A DNA stretch of 58,307 nucleotides. Origin: Variovorax sp. YR216 (GTDB lineage Bacteria; Pseudomonadota; Gammaproteobacteria; Burkholderiales; Burkholderiaceae_C). Position numbers and translations under genes: made by a program. Below the pieces are notes generated by a model. It was given only the letters and a program-made list of their open reading frames with translations. It was not told the DNA's origin and ran no database searches. This document shows positions 39,138 through 47,618 of this stretch, piece after piece. The stretch's first letter is position 1. Each line of letters starts with the position of its first letter. The DNA lies in NCBI RefSeq assembly GCF_900107745.1, contig NZ_FNRO01000030.1, forward strand, positions 1 to 58,307, in the 5' to 3' direction.

Positions 39138-39956
39138 ATGAACGCCCCTGCCAGCCGCTTCTGGTCCCGACTCACCACGCGCGACTTTGCAGCGCTCGAC
39201 CCGGCGACGACCGTCGCGGTGTTGCCGCTCGGCGCGACCGAGCAGCATGGCCCGCACCTGCCGCTCGGCGTGGATTCGACGCTGGCGGACGGCATCATCG
39301 CGGCGGCGCTGCCGTTGCTGCCGGCCGATCTTCCGGTGCTTTTCCTGCCGACCCAGCAGATCGGGCTCAGCCCCGAGCATGCGCGCTTCCCGGGCACGCT
39401 GACGCTGTCGTCCGAGACGCTGATCCGGCTCTGGAGCGAGATCGGCGCCAGCGTGGCGCGCACGGGCATCCGGAAGCTGGTGCTGTTCAACGCGCACGGC
39501 GGGCATGTCGGCGCGATGGACATCGTGGCGCGCGAACTGCGCGTGGCGCATGACCTGATCGTCTACAGCGTCAGCTGGTTCAACCTGCCGCTCGGCGACG
39601 CGGGCGCGCAGTTCAGCGCGGATGAACACCGCTTCGGCGTCCATGCGGGCGACATGGAAACGTCAATGATGCTGGCTCTCGCGCCTGGCGACGTCGCCAT
39701 GGAGGCCGCCCGCGATTTCGACTCGACCTCTCGCGACCGCGCGCGCGACTACGCGATCCTCGGCAACGGCAAGAGCGCCAAGCTGGGCTGGGCGATGGAG
39801 GACTACAACCCCGCCGGCGCCGCGGGCAACGCCGCGGCAGCCACGGCCGGGAAAGGCCGCGCGCTGGTGGATGCGGCGGCGAAGCAACTCGCGTTGCTGC
39901 TTGCCGAAGTCTCGCGCCTGCCGCTCGGGATGATCGGCAACGCGCCCAATCCCTGA
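39138..39956 (+). CDS. Creatininase-family metal-dependent amidohydrolase
   Basis: A 272-residue cytoplasmic protein with the creatininase fold. Metal ligands are recognisable in ATEQHGPHLPLGVDS (Glu, His, Asp), FNAHGGH (His) and HAGDMETS (Glu). The family includes creatininase, the riboflavin-degradation and F420/mycofactocin-related amidases, so the substrate is open. It starts with ATG 39138, ends 4 nt before the convergent PEBP gene, and has no obvious operon partner. Confidence 0.85.
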   Translation: MNAPASRFWSRLTTRDFAALDPATTVAVLPLGATEQHGPHLPLGVDSTLADGIIAAALPLLPADLPVLFLPTQQIGLSPEHARFPGTLTLSSETLIRLWSEIGASVARTGIRKLVLFNAHGGHVGAMDIVARELRVAHDLIVYSVSWFNLPLGDAGAQFSADEHRFGVHAGDMETSMMLALAPGDVAMEAARDFDSTSRDRARDYAILGNGKSAKLGWAMEDYNPAGAAGNAAAATAGKGRALVDAAAKQLALLLAEVSRLPLGMIGNAPNP

Positions 39957-39960
39957 GCCA

Positions 39961-40584
39961 TCAGCCCGGCACTGCGCCGGTCGGCACGGTGTCGCCGATC
40001 TTGATCGAGCCGTCGGGTCTTTCGCAGGTTCCGATCAGCAGGCCGCTCGCGATGGCGTGCGCTTTCAAGGCATCGAGCAATTCGTCGCGGCCCGGGCTCG
40101 CCGAGAACGCATGCGGCGCACCGAGCGCGAAGATCTGGAACGCATAGCGGTGCACGCCGTGGCCCGGCGGCGGATCGGGTGGCAGCCAGGCGGTTCGGAG
40201 GTAGGAGTTGCGGCCCGTGTGGACGCCGTTTTCATCGTCTTCGTCCGACAACGCGCCGTCGGCCAGTCCGCCGTCGGCGGCGGGTAGATCCACCGCGATC
40301 GCATGGACCAGGGGATGCGGCGTGGGCGAGTCCGCGTCTTCCACCAGCAGCACCAGCGAGACCGCGCCGGGCGGAATGCCGATCCAGTGCAGCGGCGGCG
40401 AGTGTCCTTCGCCATCCGCGGTGTAGCGCGCGGGCAGCGGCGCGTGATCGGCGAATGCCAGGCTGGAGATCTGGATCGATGCCATGCCCTGGCGCAGGCC
40501 GATGGTGTTGAAGGCGATCTTGTCGAGCCCCGCACGCACTTCGTGCAATGCGTGGCCGATCGCATCCGGGAGTTTTTCCAGCAT
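39961..40584 (-). CDS. YbhB/YbcL family Raf-kinase-inhibitor-like protein (PEBP fold)
   Basis: A 207-residue protein with an N-terminal helical extension (MLEKLPDAIGHALHEVRAGLDK) before the PEBP core. The core has the ligand-site segments LVEDADSPTPHPLVHAI, GHGVHRYAFQIFAL and a C-terminal helix. Bacterial members have no settled function. I chose ATG 40584; a GTG at 40614 would add ten residues, and neither has a good ribosome-binding site. The sequence CTATATAAAAACAGC directly before the ATG hints at a very short leader. Confidence 0.8.
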   Translation of the reverse strand: MLEKLPDAIGHALHEVRAGLDKIAFNTIGLRQGMASIQISSLAFADHAPLPARYTADGEGHSPPLHWIGIPPGAVSLVLLVEDADSPTPHPLVHAIAVDLPAADGGLADGALSDEDDENGVHTGRNSYLRTAWLPPDPPPGHGVHRYAFQIFALGAPHAFSASPGRDELLDALKAHAIASGLLIGTCERPDGSIKIGDTVPTGAVPG

Positions 40585-40710
40585 GCTGTTTTTATATAGC
40601 GGCGGCGGCTGCACGGGTGTAGGAGCGATTCACAGGGGCTCCGCTATCATCAAAACCGCATCGTTCCGCGGCGGCATGCGCCGTCTTCCTTCCTCCATCA
40701 GGAGCACCGT

Positions 40711-40956
40711 ATGAGCATCGTTTGGACCATTCTGATCGGCTTCGTTGCGGGCCTGGTGGCTCGCGCAATCAAACCCGGCGACGATTCGGCCGGCTTCATC
40801 GTCACGACGCTGATCGGCATCGCGGGTTCGCTGATCGCGACCTACGCGGGACAGGCGATGGGCTGGTATTCGGCGGGGCAGGGCGCGGGGTTCATCGCCT
40901 CGGTGCTCGGTGCGATCGTGCTGCTGTTCCTCTACGGCTTGATCAAGCGCAAGTGA
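40711..40956 (+). CDS. GlsB/YeaQ/YmgE family stress-response membrane protein
   Basis: An 81-residue protein with three hydrophobic helices, the first WTILIGFVAGLVARAI followed by the conserved KPGDDSAGFIVT motif, then GIAGSLIATYAG and a last helix ending in the basic IKRK. Members are small inner-membrane proteins linked to stress and acid survival in some hosts. AGGAGCACCGT precedes the ATG. Confidence 0.88.
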   Translation: MSIVWTILIGFVAGLVARAIKPGDDSAGFIVTTLIGIAGSLIATYAGQAMGWYSAGQGAGFIASVLGAIVLLFLYGLIKRK

Positions 40957-40975
40957 GATTGCGCCGGTCCGCTGC

Positions 40976-41317
40976 ATGCCGACGCGCAAGACGCGCAGCC
41001 GCCATCACCATCACGTCTACGTGATCGAACTCGACGACCGCGTGTGGAACGCTGCGCGGTTCCGGCGGGCCAACCCCGACTACAAGCTCGGCATGCCCTT
41101 TGTCTACGTCGGAATGACCGGGCTCGACCCCGACGTGCGATTCGACAAGCACAAGGCCGGCATCCAGGCCAATGCCTTCGTGCGCGACCATGGCCTGAGG
41201 CTGCTGCCCGCCCTCTACGCCATGTACAACCCGATGCCCTACGAAGCCGCTCGCGAGATGGAGGTCGAACTCGGCATCGCGCTGCGCGAGGCGGGATACG
41301 GCGTCTGGCAGGGCTAG
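40976..41317 (+). CDS. Small GIY-YIG-nuclease-like protein of unknown function
   Basis: A 113-residue protein starting with a basic, His-rich tract (MPTRKTRSRHHHH). The rest reads like a GIY-YIG core: strand HVYVIELDD in place of GIY, FVYVGMTG in place of YIG, then RFDKHKAG with the conserved Arg, VRDHGLRLLP, and a late Glu in AREMEVELGIALREAGYGVW. The fold assignment is by eye. If it is a nuclease it would act alone, with no accessory domain. It sits 19 nt after the GlsB-like gene and 23 nt before cutA, so the three may be co-transcribed. Confidence 0.6.
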   Translation: MPTRKTRSRHHHHVYVIELDDRVWNAARFRRANPDYKLGMPFVYVGMTGLDPDVRFDKHKAGIQANAFVRDHGLRLLPALYAMYNPMPYEAAREMEVELGIALREAGYGVWQG

Positions 41318-41340
41318 CGATTCATTTCGGGGAGAGGCAC

Positions 41341-41676
41341 ATGGATTCAGGCGTTTGCATCGTGATGACGAGCATCGGCACCGAGGACGAGGCGGAATCC
41401 CTCGCCGAAGCGATCGTCGAGGCGCGGCTTGCCGCGTGCGTCCAGGTGCAGCGGGTGCGCAGCCTCTACATCTGGCAGGACGTGCTGCACCGCGAGCCGG
41501 AATGGGTGCTGCACATCAAGACACTCGAAGCGCGCTGGGGCGCGCTCGAAGCCTTCATTCGCGAGCGGCACAGCTACGACACGCCCGAGATCGTCCGCGT
41601 GCCGATCACGGCGGGTTCTGCCGACTATCTGGACTGGCTCAGGGCCGGCAGCACGCCGCTGCGCACTCAGGAGTAG
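41341..41676 (+). CDS. cutA: Divalent-cation tolerance protein CutA
   Basis: A 111-residue protein of the trimeric CutA1 family. Key segments are the N-terminal strand CIVMTSIGTEDEAESLAEAI, the conserved LAACVQVQRVRSLYIWQ, and HSYDTPEIVRVPI near the C terminus. The ribosome-binding site GGGGAGAGG precedes ATG 41341. Its last 10 bp overlap the 3' end of the convergent phosphatase gene. The physiological role of CutA is debated despite its link to copper tolerance. Confidence 0.93.
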   Translation: MDSGVCIVMTSIGTEDEAESLAEAIVEARLAACVQVQRVRSLYIWQDVLHREPEWVLHIKTLEARWGALEAFIRERHSYDTPEIVRVPITAGSADYLDWLRAGSTPLRTQE

Positions 41677-42341
41677 GTGATCCAGTTCCCGTACGCCGGC
41701 GCGTCGAGATGGGGTAGCGTGTTGTAGGTCACCAGCATGTGGCGCTTGGGTGTAAACGTGAATTCGGTGACGGCCGAATTGCGCATGCGCAGATTGAGTT
41801 CCACCGTGGTCGCCGGACTGGTGCCGAGAACGTGGCCCACTGCCGTGGAGATGGGCCCGCCGCTGGACACCACGAGCACCTTCGCGCCATGGTGTCGGGC
41901 GCGCACGTGGTCCAGTGCGCTGGTCACGCCGGCCAGAAAGTCGATGTAACTCGGCATCCCCGCGGGGGTGGTTCGTCCCTCCATCCAGGCGTTGAGTCCA
42001 TCGCGCAGGAGCCGGAAGTGGTGCCTGTACATCTCCGGCGTATCCGCCTTCTCCAGCTTGCCGGGGTGGATGGTCGCGATGATGGCTTCGCTGTCGTACT
42101 CGTTCAGACCCGGCCAGGGGAGGGCATCGTCCGGCGACATGCCGAGGCCTTCGGCGATGCCCTGCCAGGTCTGCCGGTGACGCCGCAGGGTGCCGGTGAT
42201 CACGGCGTCGAAGCGCATGCCGCGCTCACGCCAGTACTCGCCCAGACGCACCGACTGCTTGCGGCCCAGGTCGCTCAGCTGGTCGTAGTCGGCTGCGCCG
42301 AAGCTGGCCTGTCCGTGACGGACGAGATAGAGGGTTCCCAT
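41667..42341 (-). CDS. Histidine phosphatase family protein
   Basis: A 224-residue phosphoglycerate-mutase-like phosphatase. The RHG motif with the nucleophilic histidine is at residues 8-10 (YLVRHGQASFG). A second basic motif lies in ITGTLRRHRQTW, and the late HGAKVLVVSSGGPIS stretch aligns with the usual late catalytic segment, but the expected histidine before GG is replaced (VVSSGGP). Substrate unknown. Convergent with cutA, overlapping it by 10 bp. Confidence 0.85.
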   Translation of the reverse strand: MGTLYLVRHGQASFGAADYDQLSDLGRKQSVRLGEYWRERGMRFDAVITGTLRRHRQTWQGIAEGLGMSPDDALPWPGLNEYDSEAIIATIHPGKLEKADTPEMYRHHFRLLRDGLNAWMEGRTTPAGMPSYIDFLAGVTSALDHVRARHHGAKVLVVSSGGPISTAVGHVLGTSPATTVELNLRMRNSAVTEFTFTPKRHMLVTYNTLPHLDAPAYGNWITYS

Positions 42342-42599
42342 GCCGCGGATTCTGCCGACCGGCAGCGATTTTGTGCGTCACCGCGGTGACCTCTGCGGAG
42401 CCGCGCTTCCGGACTTTGTTCACGATGCGCCGCATTCGCGACCGGTCGCGTGCGGGCTTTTCAGATGGTTCTCATGGGTGCGCCAGTCACCTCTTCTTAC
42501 GATCAGTTTCACTCGATTCGTGGGGTGCCCCAGTCTGAATCGAACCTCACCGGGCGCTTGCGCCGCCCGCTCCTTGTTTCAGAAATCCGGGGAACTCTC

Positions 42600-43400
42600 A
42601 TGCTGGTTCTGCTTGCCGCCGCCTTGGCGTGGTGCTTGATGTCGTTGACCTTCCTTCGATCGAGGTGGGGTGCGCGCATCGGGAACTCGCGGCCGGTCGA
42701 ATTCGCGCCGTCCGGGGACATGTCGCCCGAGCTCCTGTTCGGATGCTTGCTGAGCGCAAACTTTGCCGTGCTGATGCAAGACAACTTCAACCAGTTGGCG
42801 AGCGCATTGCCCGAACGGCAAGTCAGGAAGCTGCTGGCCGGACACTGGGGCATCGAGGCCCACGCGGATTGCGTTCAGGTGATCGAGCAGCGCATGGCGC
42901 GGCTGGGGGAAATGTCCCGCGCGGAAATCCAGGCTGTGGCGGCCTGGCTCGATGAGCAGCGTTCGGAGGTCGAAAACGCCCATGCTTCCCGGCCACCGGT
43001 CGAGCACCTTGCCTCGACCGACGACCTCAGCCACGGCCATCTCAGTGTGCTGGCATGGGACATCCAGCAACTCGCGTACCTCGTCCGTCTCGCGTGCGCC
43101 GTCGGTCACGTCTCGCAGGCCCATGCGGAAGCGGTACTGGCGCGATTGGCCCTCCGTGCCCGTCTGCACTACGGATCCTGGAATGTTTACTCGATGGCGG
43201 CGCTGGTGGGCCTCGGCGTGCGGGGGGCCATGGAGGTCTTCGAAACGTCGGCCTGGGAGCGTTACTCGCGCACGCATTCCATCTTTCTGAGCGGCCGGCA
43301 CTCGCCCACCAGGTTCGCGTCATCGTGGAGCGCCGCTCGTGTCGCGGTGCCGCGACTGCCTGCCGGAAATCCGCGTCCCGCTCCGATCGCCGCGGTCTGA
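42600..43400 (+). CDS. Membrane-anchored DUF1266-like protein
   Basis: A 266-residue protein starting with one membrane helix (MLVLLAAALAWCLMSLTFLR). The cytoplasmic part resembles DUF1266: LLAGHWGIEAHADCVQVIEQ, then LAWDIQQLAYLVRLACAVGHVSQ, then LRARLHYGSWNVYSMAALVGL. Members are uncharacterised. I chose ATG 42600 with GGGGAA upstream; the frame is open to GTG 42450, but that has no ribosome-binding site. The C-terminal 30 residues are Ala/Pro/Arg-rich. The hybrid kinase gene starts about 60 nt downstream on the same strand. Confidence 0.65.
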   Translation: MLVLLAAALAWCLMSLTFLRSRWGARIGNSRPVEFAPSGDMSPELLFGCLLSANFAVLMQDNFNQLASALPERQVRKLLAGHWGIEAHADCVQVIEQRMARLGEMSRAEIQAVAAWLDEQRSEVENAHASRPPVEHLASTDDLSHGHLSVLAWDIQQLAYLVRLACAVGHVSQAHAEAVLARLALRARLHYGSWNVYSMAALVGLGVRGAMEVFETSAWERYSRTHSIFLSGRHSPTRFASSWSAARVAVPRLPAGNPRPAPIAAV

Positions 43401-43459
43401 GTTTTTCATCACTGCCAGGACCGGATCGGGTTTCGCCCTCTCCGGTTTGGAATCCGCCC

Positions 43460-46132
43460 GTGTCGCCCTTCCATTCGTCGAATTTCGGTGGGAGCTTTCG
43501 CTCTCGCGCGGCGTCTGGCCCTCTGCGACGCGTGCTCGACGGCGGAATCTTCGCGACCCTGTTGACCTGTCTCCTCGGTGTCGCGAGCTATCTGTTCGGG
43601 CGGCCGATGGCGATCGAGCTGAGCTGGCAGTGGGCGGCCCTGATCTCCATTGGCATCGTTGCGCTGGCCGTGCTGCGGTTCGCCAGTTCGCTGCGGGCGC
43701 AGCGCCGTAGCGATGCACTCCATTCCATTCTTGATGCGGTTCCTCATGCCTTGTTCGTCAAGGACTCCCGGTTCCGCTACAAGGCCTTGAATTCGGAGTT
43801 CGAGCGCGTCTTTCGCATCGACTCCGAACGTGTCATCGGCCGAAGTGACCAGGACATCTTCGGCCCTGACCTTTCCAAACGCTTCGCTGCCCAGGACCGT
43901 GAGCTGATGGGCTCGGGCGTCGCGCATGCCTTTCACGACGAGATTGCGGTCGATGGTGTCGTGCGCAACTTCCAGTCGCGCAAGCAACCCATCTTCGATC
44001 CACGGGGGCGGTTTCTGGGGCTTGTCGGTGTAGCGATCGACGTGACGCCGGAATTGCAGATCCGACGCGAGCTCGAACAATCGCGCTCCGACCTGGAGCT
44101 GGCGCTGAGCCTGGGCGGTCTGGGTGTGTGGCGCTCGGTCGCGCGGCTTGGCAAGCGTGCCCGCCTGAACGACCCGGCGTTTCTCGACGCTGCCATCAAC
44201 GCGGATCGCCGCATTCGCGAGATCTGCGGCTTCAGTGAAGAAGAGCCGGTCACCTACCGGCAGTTGTTCGTGCGCGTCCATCCGCAAGACCGCCAGCGCG
44301 TGGCCGCGCGGCTGGAGGAGGTGTACCGTCAGCGCCGCGGGGCTTACCGGAAGCAGTTCCGCCTCCGTACCCCCGATGGCGTGGAGCGCACCCTGGAAGT
44401 CCGCGGCAGCCTGTCCGTGCACAACGATCCGGGCACCGCCGGCACCATCGTTTCCTTCATCGGCATCGTCAAGGACATCACCGACGAAGAGGTGCTCAAG
44501 GCGAGCCTGGTGACCAAGGCCGAGGAAGCGCGCTCGGCGGGCGACGCCAAGGCCCACTTCCTCGCGATGATGAGCCACGAGGTGCGCACGCCGCTGAACG
44601 GCGTGCTCGGCATGATCGACCTGGTGCTGGACACACCCCTGGACGACGACCAGCGCACCATGCTCATGCGCTGCCGCGAGTCGTCGGTGTCGCTCCTGAC
44701 GATCATCAACGACGTGCTGGACTTCTCCAAGATCGAGGCGCGCATGCTCGACATCGAGAGCCGGCCGCTGTCGCTGTCCGGTCTCGTGGAAGACGTGTGC
44801 GCCACCTTCTCCGCCGAGACCGCGCGCAAGGCGATCGGGCTGGCCTTCCACGTCGATGCGGCCATCCCGCAGTTCGTGGTGGGCGATGCCGTGCGGCTGC
44901 GCCAGGTGCTCACCAACCTGATCGGCAATGCCATCAAGTTCACCCCGCAGGGAGAAGTGCGCGTGGAGGCGCTGCGCACTGCGCAGGGCGAGCTCGAGCT
45001 CACCGTGCAGGACACCGGCATCGGCATCGACCCGCGAGCCACAAAGACGCTCTTCGAGCCCTTCCGCCAAGCCGACATCGCCACCACTCGGCGTTACGGC
45101 GGCACCGGCCTGGGCTTGACCATCGTCAAGCAGCTGGTGGAACTGATGCAGGGCAGCGTGCGCTGCGAGAGCGCACTCGGCGTGGGAAGCCGCTTCATCG
45201 TGACCTTGCCGCTGCGCCCGTGGGTGCCCAGCGTGGACTCCATGCCAGGGCGTAGGGCGCCGCACCGGCTGGCTATCGATGCGAGCAAGCAATCCGTGAG
45301 CGCCAGGGCACTGCCAGTATCCCCGTCCGGACAGGGTCAGCGGGTGTTGCTGGCCGAGGACCATCCGATCAACCGCGAGGTACTCACCCGCCAACTGCGC
45401 AAGCTGGGCTACGCGAGCGACTGCGCCGAGGACGGGCAACAGGCCTGGGAGATGCTGGAAGCGGCGTCGGCGCTCGGCACCGGCTACGCCGTGCTGCTGA
45501 CGGATTGCCACATGCCGCGGTTGGACGGCTACGAGTTGACCCGCCGCGTGCGTGAGCGGGAGGCTGTGCGAGGGGGGCTTCGCTTGCCGATCGTGGCGCT
45601 GACGGCCAATGCGCTGCTGGGTGAAGCGGAGCGCTGTCTCGCGTTGGGGATGGATGCCTATCTGTCCAAACCGCTGCAACTCGGGGATCTGCGCGAGGCG
45701 CTGTCGAAGGTGCTGCAGACCGGCGCCGGCGCCGGCGAGGAGGGCGCGGCGCAGGCCGGCTCAGGCGCTGTCGCGACCGCACTTGCCTCTTCGCCGCACT
45801 ACGCGCGACTCATGCAGCTGTGCGATGGCGATGAGGCCAAGGTCGCCAAACTGGTGGGTGTCTTCGTCACGGCCACCGAAGAGGATATGAAGGCGATGGA
45901 CCGGGCCGCTGCCGCCTTCGACCATGCCGCGCTGCGGCAACTCGCGCATCGCATGCGCTCTGCCTGCCATCAGCTCGACGAGGATGCGGCAGTGCGCGCC
46001 TTCGAGGCCGTGGAGAACAGCGACTCCGATTCGCGGATCCTTGCGCTCTACCGTGACGCCCGCGCGGAGCTCGTGTCTGTCATGCGGCGGGCAGCGGCGT
46101 TTGCCGGTGTGCCCGCGCAAATCCCGGGGTGA
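43460..46132 (+). CDS. Hybrid sensor histidine kinase with receiver and HPt domains
   Basis: An 890-residue kinase from GTG 43460 (start tentative; GTG 43532 is an alternative). Two membrane helices at about 28-45 and 53-72 leave almost no periplasmic loop. A PAS domain (about 80-195) and a second PAS/PAC domain (about 215-345) follow, then HisKA with H373 in FLAMMSHEVRTPLNG. The ATPase domain has NLIGNAIKFT and GTGLGLTIVKQ. The receiver has D682 in TDCHMPRLDG, and the HPt domain has H830 in LAHRMRSACHQL. The layout is that of BvgS/ArcB-type phosphorelay kinases, so phosphate should pass to an external regulator; the convergent neighbour fits. Confidence 0.9.
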   Translation: MSPFHSSNFGGSFRSRAASGPLRRVLDGGIFATLLTCLLGVASYLFGRPMAIELSWQWAALISIGIVALAVLRFASSLRAQRRSDALHSILDAVPHALFVKDSRFRYKALNSEFERVFRIDSERVIGRSDQDIFGPDLSKRFAAQDRELMGSGVAHAFHDEIAVDGVVRNFQSRKQPIFDPRGRFLGLVGVAIDVTPELQIRRELEQSRSDLELALSLGGLGVWRSVARLGKRARLNDPAFLDAAINADRRIREICGFSEEEPVTYRQLFVRVHPQDRQRVAARLEEVYRQRRGAYRKQFRLRTPDGVERTLEVRGSLSVHNDPGTAGTIVSFIGIVKDITDEEVLKASLVTKAEEARSAGDAKAHFLAMMSHEVRTPLNGVLGMIDLVLDTPLDDDQRTMLMRCRESSVSLLTIINDVLDFSKIEARMLDIESRPLSLSGLVEDVCATFSAETARKAIGLAFHVDAAIPQFVVGDAVRLRQVLTNLIGNAIKFTPQGEVRVEALRTAQGELELTVQDTGIGIDPRATKTLFEPFRQADIATTRRYGGTGLGLTIVKQLVELMQGSVRCESALGVGSRFIVTLPLRPWVPSVDSMPGRRAPHRLAIDASKQSVSARALPVSPSGQGQRVLLAEDHPINREVLTRQLRKLGYASDCAEDGQQAWEMLEAASALGTGYAVLLTDCHMPRLDGYELTRRVREREAVRGGLRLPIVALTANALLGEAERCLALGMDAYLSKPLQLGDLREALSKVLQTGAGAGEEGAAQAGSGAVATALASSPHYARLMQLCDGDEAKVAKLVGVFVTATEEDMKAMDRAAAAFDHAALRQLAHRMRSACHQLDEDAAVRAFEAVENSDSDSRILALYRDARAELVSVMRRAAAFAGVPAQIPG

Positions 46133-46152
46133 GCGCCGTCGCTCGGGCAAGT

Positions 46153-46794
46153 TCAGGAAATCAGGTTGTGCTCTCTCGCGAAAGCGTAGATCTCCAGATC
46201 GCTCTTGAGGCCGAGTTTGTTCATCGCATCGGTCTTCTGTCGGCTCACCGTCTTGACACTGCGTGACAGGCGATCGGCGATCGCGGACACGGTCATCCCG
46301 GACGCGAAAAGGCGAAGCACTTCGACCTCCCGAGGCGACAGGCGCGCGGCCACGCCGTTTTCGGCGTCGAACTGGCTTTGCAGAAGGCTCTGCTTGAAAC
46401 TGGTGCTGAGGTAGTCCCGCCCCTGGTTCACGGCCTGGATTGCGAGCGAAATTTCGGACATGCCCGCGGCTTTGTCGATCAGGCCGCGCACGCCGGTTCC
46501 GAGGATTGCCCCAATCACGCCGACATTGCCCACCATGGTCAGGACGATCACGGGGAGATCGGGGTACAGGCGGCGGATGCGCTGAAGCAGTCCAAGTCCA
46601 TCAGCCTCCTGGCCGCCCGGCATTGAGAAATCGGTGATGAGCAGATCCGCGGGCGTCTCACGCAACGCCGATAGCAGCGCTTCCGGTGAATCGGCCTCGG
46701 CGACGATGGAGATGTTCATCGCGCTTTCCAGCACCATGCGGACGCCAGCCCGGATGATGGGGTGGTCGTCGGCGACGATGACACGCTTGTTCAT
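46153..46794 (-). CDS. NarL/LuxR-type response regulator, RcsB-like
   Basis: A 213-residue regulator. Receiver: D9-D10 acidic pair and phosphorylation site D55 in LLITDFSMPGGQEADGLGLL, a stretch very like RcsB (SMPG, DG, VIVLTM). DNA-binding domain at about 145-210: RLSPREVEVLRLFASGMTV and RSVKTVSRQKTDAMNKLGL. ATG 46794 is chosen by the conserved MNKRVIVADDHP. It converges on the hybrid kinase with a 20-nt gap and is the obvious acceptor for its HPt domain. Confidence 0.9.
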   Translation of the reverse strand: MNKRVIVADDHPIIRAGVRMVLESAMNISIVAEADSPEALLSALRETPADLLITDFSMPGGQEADGLGLLQRIRRLYPDLPVIVLTMVGNVGVIGAILGTGVRGLIDKAAGMSEISLAIQAVNQGRDYLSTSFKQSLLQSQFDAENGVAARLSPREVEVLRLFASGMTVSAIADRLSRSVKTVSRQKTDAMNKLGLKSDLEIYAFAREHNLIS

Positions 46795-46900
46795 GCAATC
46801 AACCCATTCTTGAGGACAGTGCGGCTCCCCTGAACCGAGGGGCACACATTCTACTTGCCGCCAATAGGTCGAAACCTCGCCTCCAACGGAGGGCCGTTTC

Positions 46901-46929
46901 AGTATGGTGCATTCGGTGAACCATGTCAC
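46901..46929 (-). promoter_or_regulatory. Promoter of the RcsB-like regulator
   Basis: On the minus strand GTGACA and CATACT are separated by 17 nt and point to the regulator ATG about 107 nt away. An inverted repeat GGTGA-N6-TCACC (46915-46930) covers the -35 and spacer, so a bound protein would block or modulate this promoter. Confidence 0.5.
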
Positions 46930-46984
46930 CAATGTCAAAGTGAGCGGCGATTGCGAGCGCGTCGGCGCCCGCAATTCGGTCATT

Positions 46985-47617
46985 TCACTTCCGATCCGAC
47001 AAGGCGATGCGAAGCGCCAGCGCAGCGAGGATACTTCCCATCACGTACCGCTGTGCGATCAGCCAGCCGCGGCTCCTCGAGAGGAATGCCGTGATGCCCG
47101 CCGCGCCGAGAACCAGCAGCGCGTTGATTCCGCCGCTCACGAGGATCTGGATGGCGCCCAGGGCCAGGCTTTGCAGCAGCACGGAGCCGCGATCGGGATG
47201 CAGGAACTGCGGGAAGAACGACAGATAGAACATCGCGACCTTGGGGTTCAGGACGTTGGTCAGGAACCCCATGCTGAACAGCCTGGCCGGCCGGTCGTGT
47301 GGCAGCAGGCGGGCTTCGAACGGTGCGGTGCCGTTGGGCCTGAGCGCCTGCCAGGCTAGCCAGAGCAGATAGGCGGCGCCGGCCAGGCGAATCGTGTCGA
47401 ATGCGAGGGGGACCGCGATCAGCAACGCGGTCAGGCCGAGGGCTGCGGCCATCAGGTGCACGACGAAGCCCAGCAGGACGCCGCCGAGCGAAATCAGGCC
47501 CGCGGCCCGGCCCTGGCAAAGCGTGCGGGAAACGCAATAGATCATGTTGGGTCCGGGCGTCAGGACCAGCACCAGGGCGGCCAGGGTGAACCAAGCGAGT
47601 TCGGTGGGCGTCAGCAC
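46985..47617 (-). CDS. LysE/RhtB family amino-acid exporter (second copy)
   Basis: A 210-residue inner-membrane exporter with about six helices. Family marks are LTPGPNMIYCVSRTLCQGRAAG near residue 24, GAAYLLWLAWQALR, and GFLTNVLNPKVAMFYLSFFP. The GTG start at 47617 lies one base after the stop of the VOC gene (TGAcGTG), with GAGG 9 nt upstream, so it is translationally coupled. Last gene of the seven-gene leftward unit. Substrate unknown; the family exports amino acids and homoserine lactones. Confidence 0.88.
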   Translation of the reverse strand: MLTPTELAWFTLAALVLVLTPGPNMIYCVSRTLCQGRAAGLISLGGVLLGFVVHLMAAALGLTALLIAVPLAFDTIRLAGAAYLLWLAWQALRPNGTAPFEARLLPHDRPARLFSMGFLTNVLNPKVAMFYLSFFPQFLHPDRGSVLLQSLALGAIQILVSGGINALLVLGAAGITAFLSRSRGWLIAQRYVMGSILAALALRIALSDRK

Positions 47618-47618
47618 G

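Noticed and set aside
43055..43459. Upstream extension of the hybrid kinase to 1025 codons
   Set aside because: It overlaps the DUF1266-like gene in another frame and is Arg/Gly-rich shadow; the kinase begins shortly before its first membrane helix.
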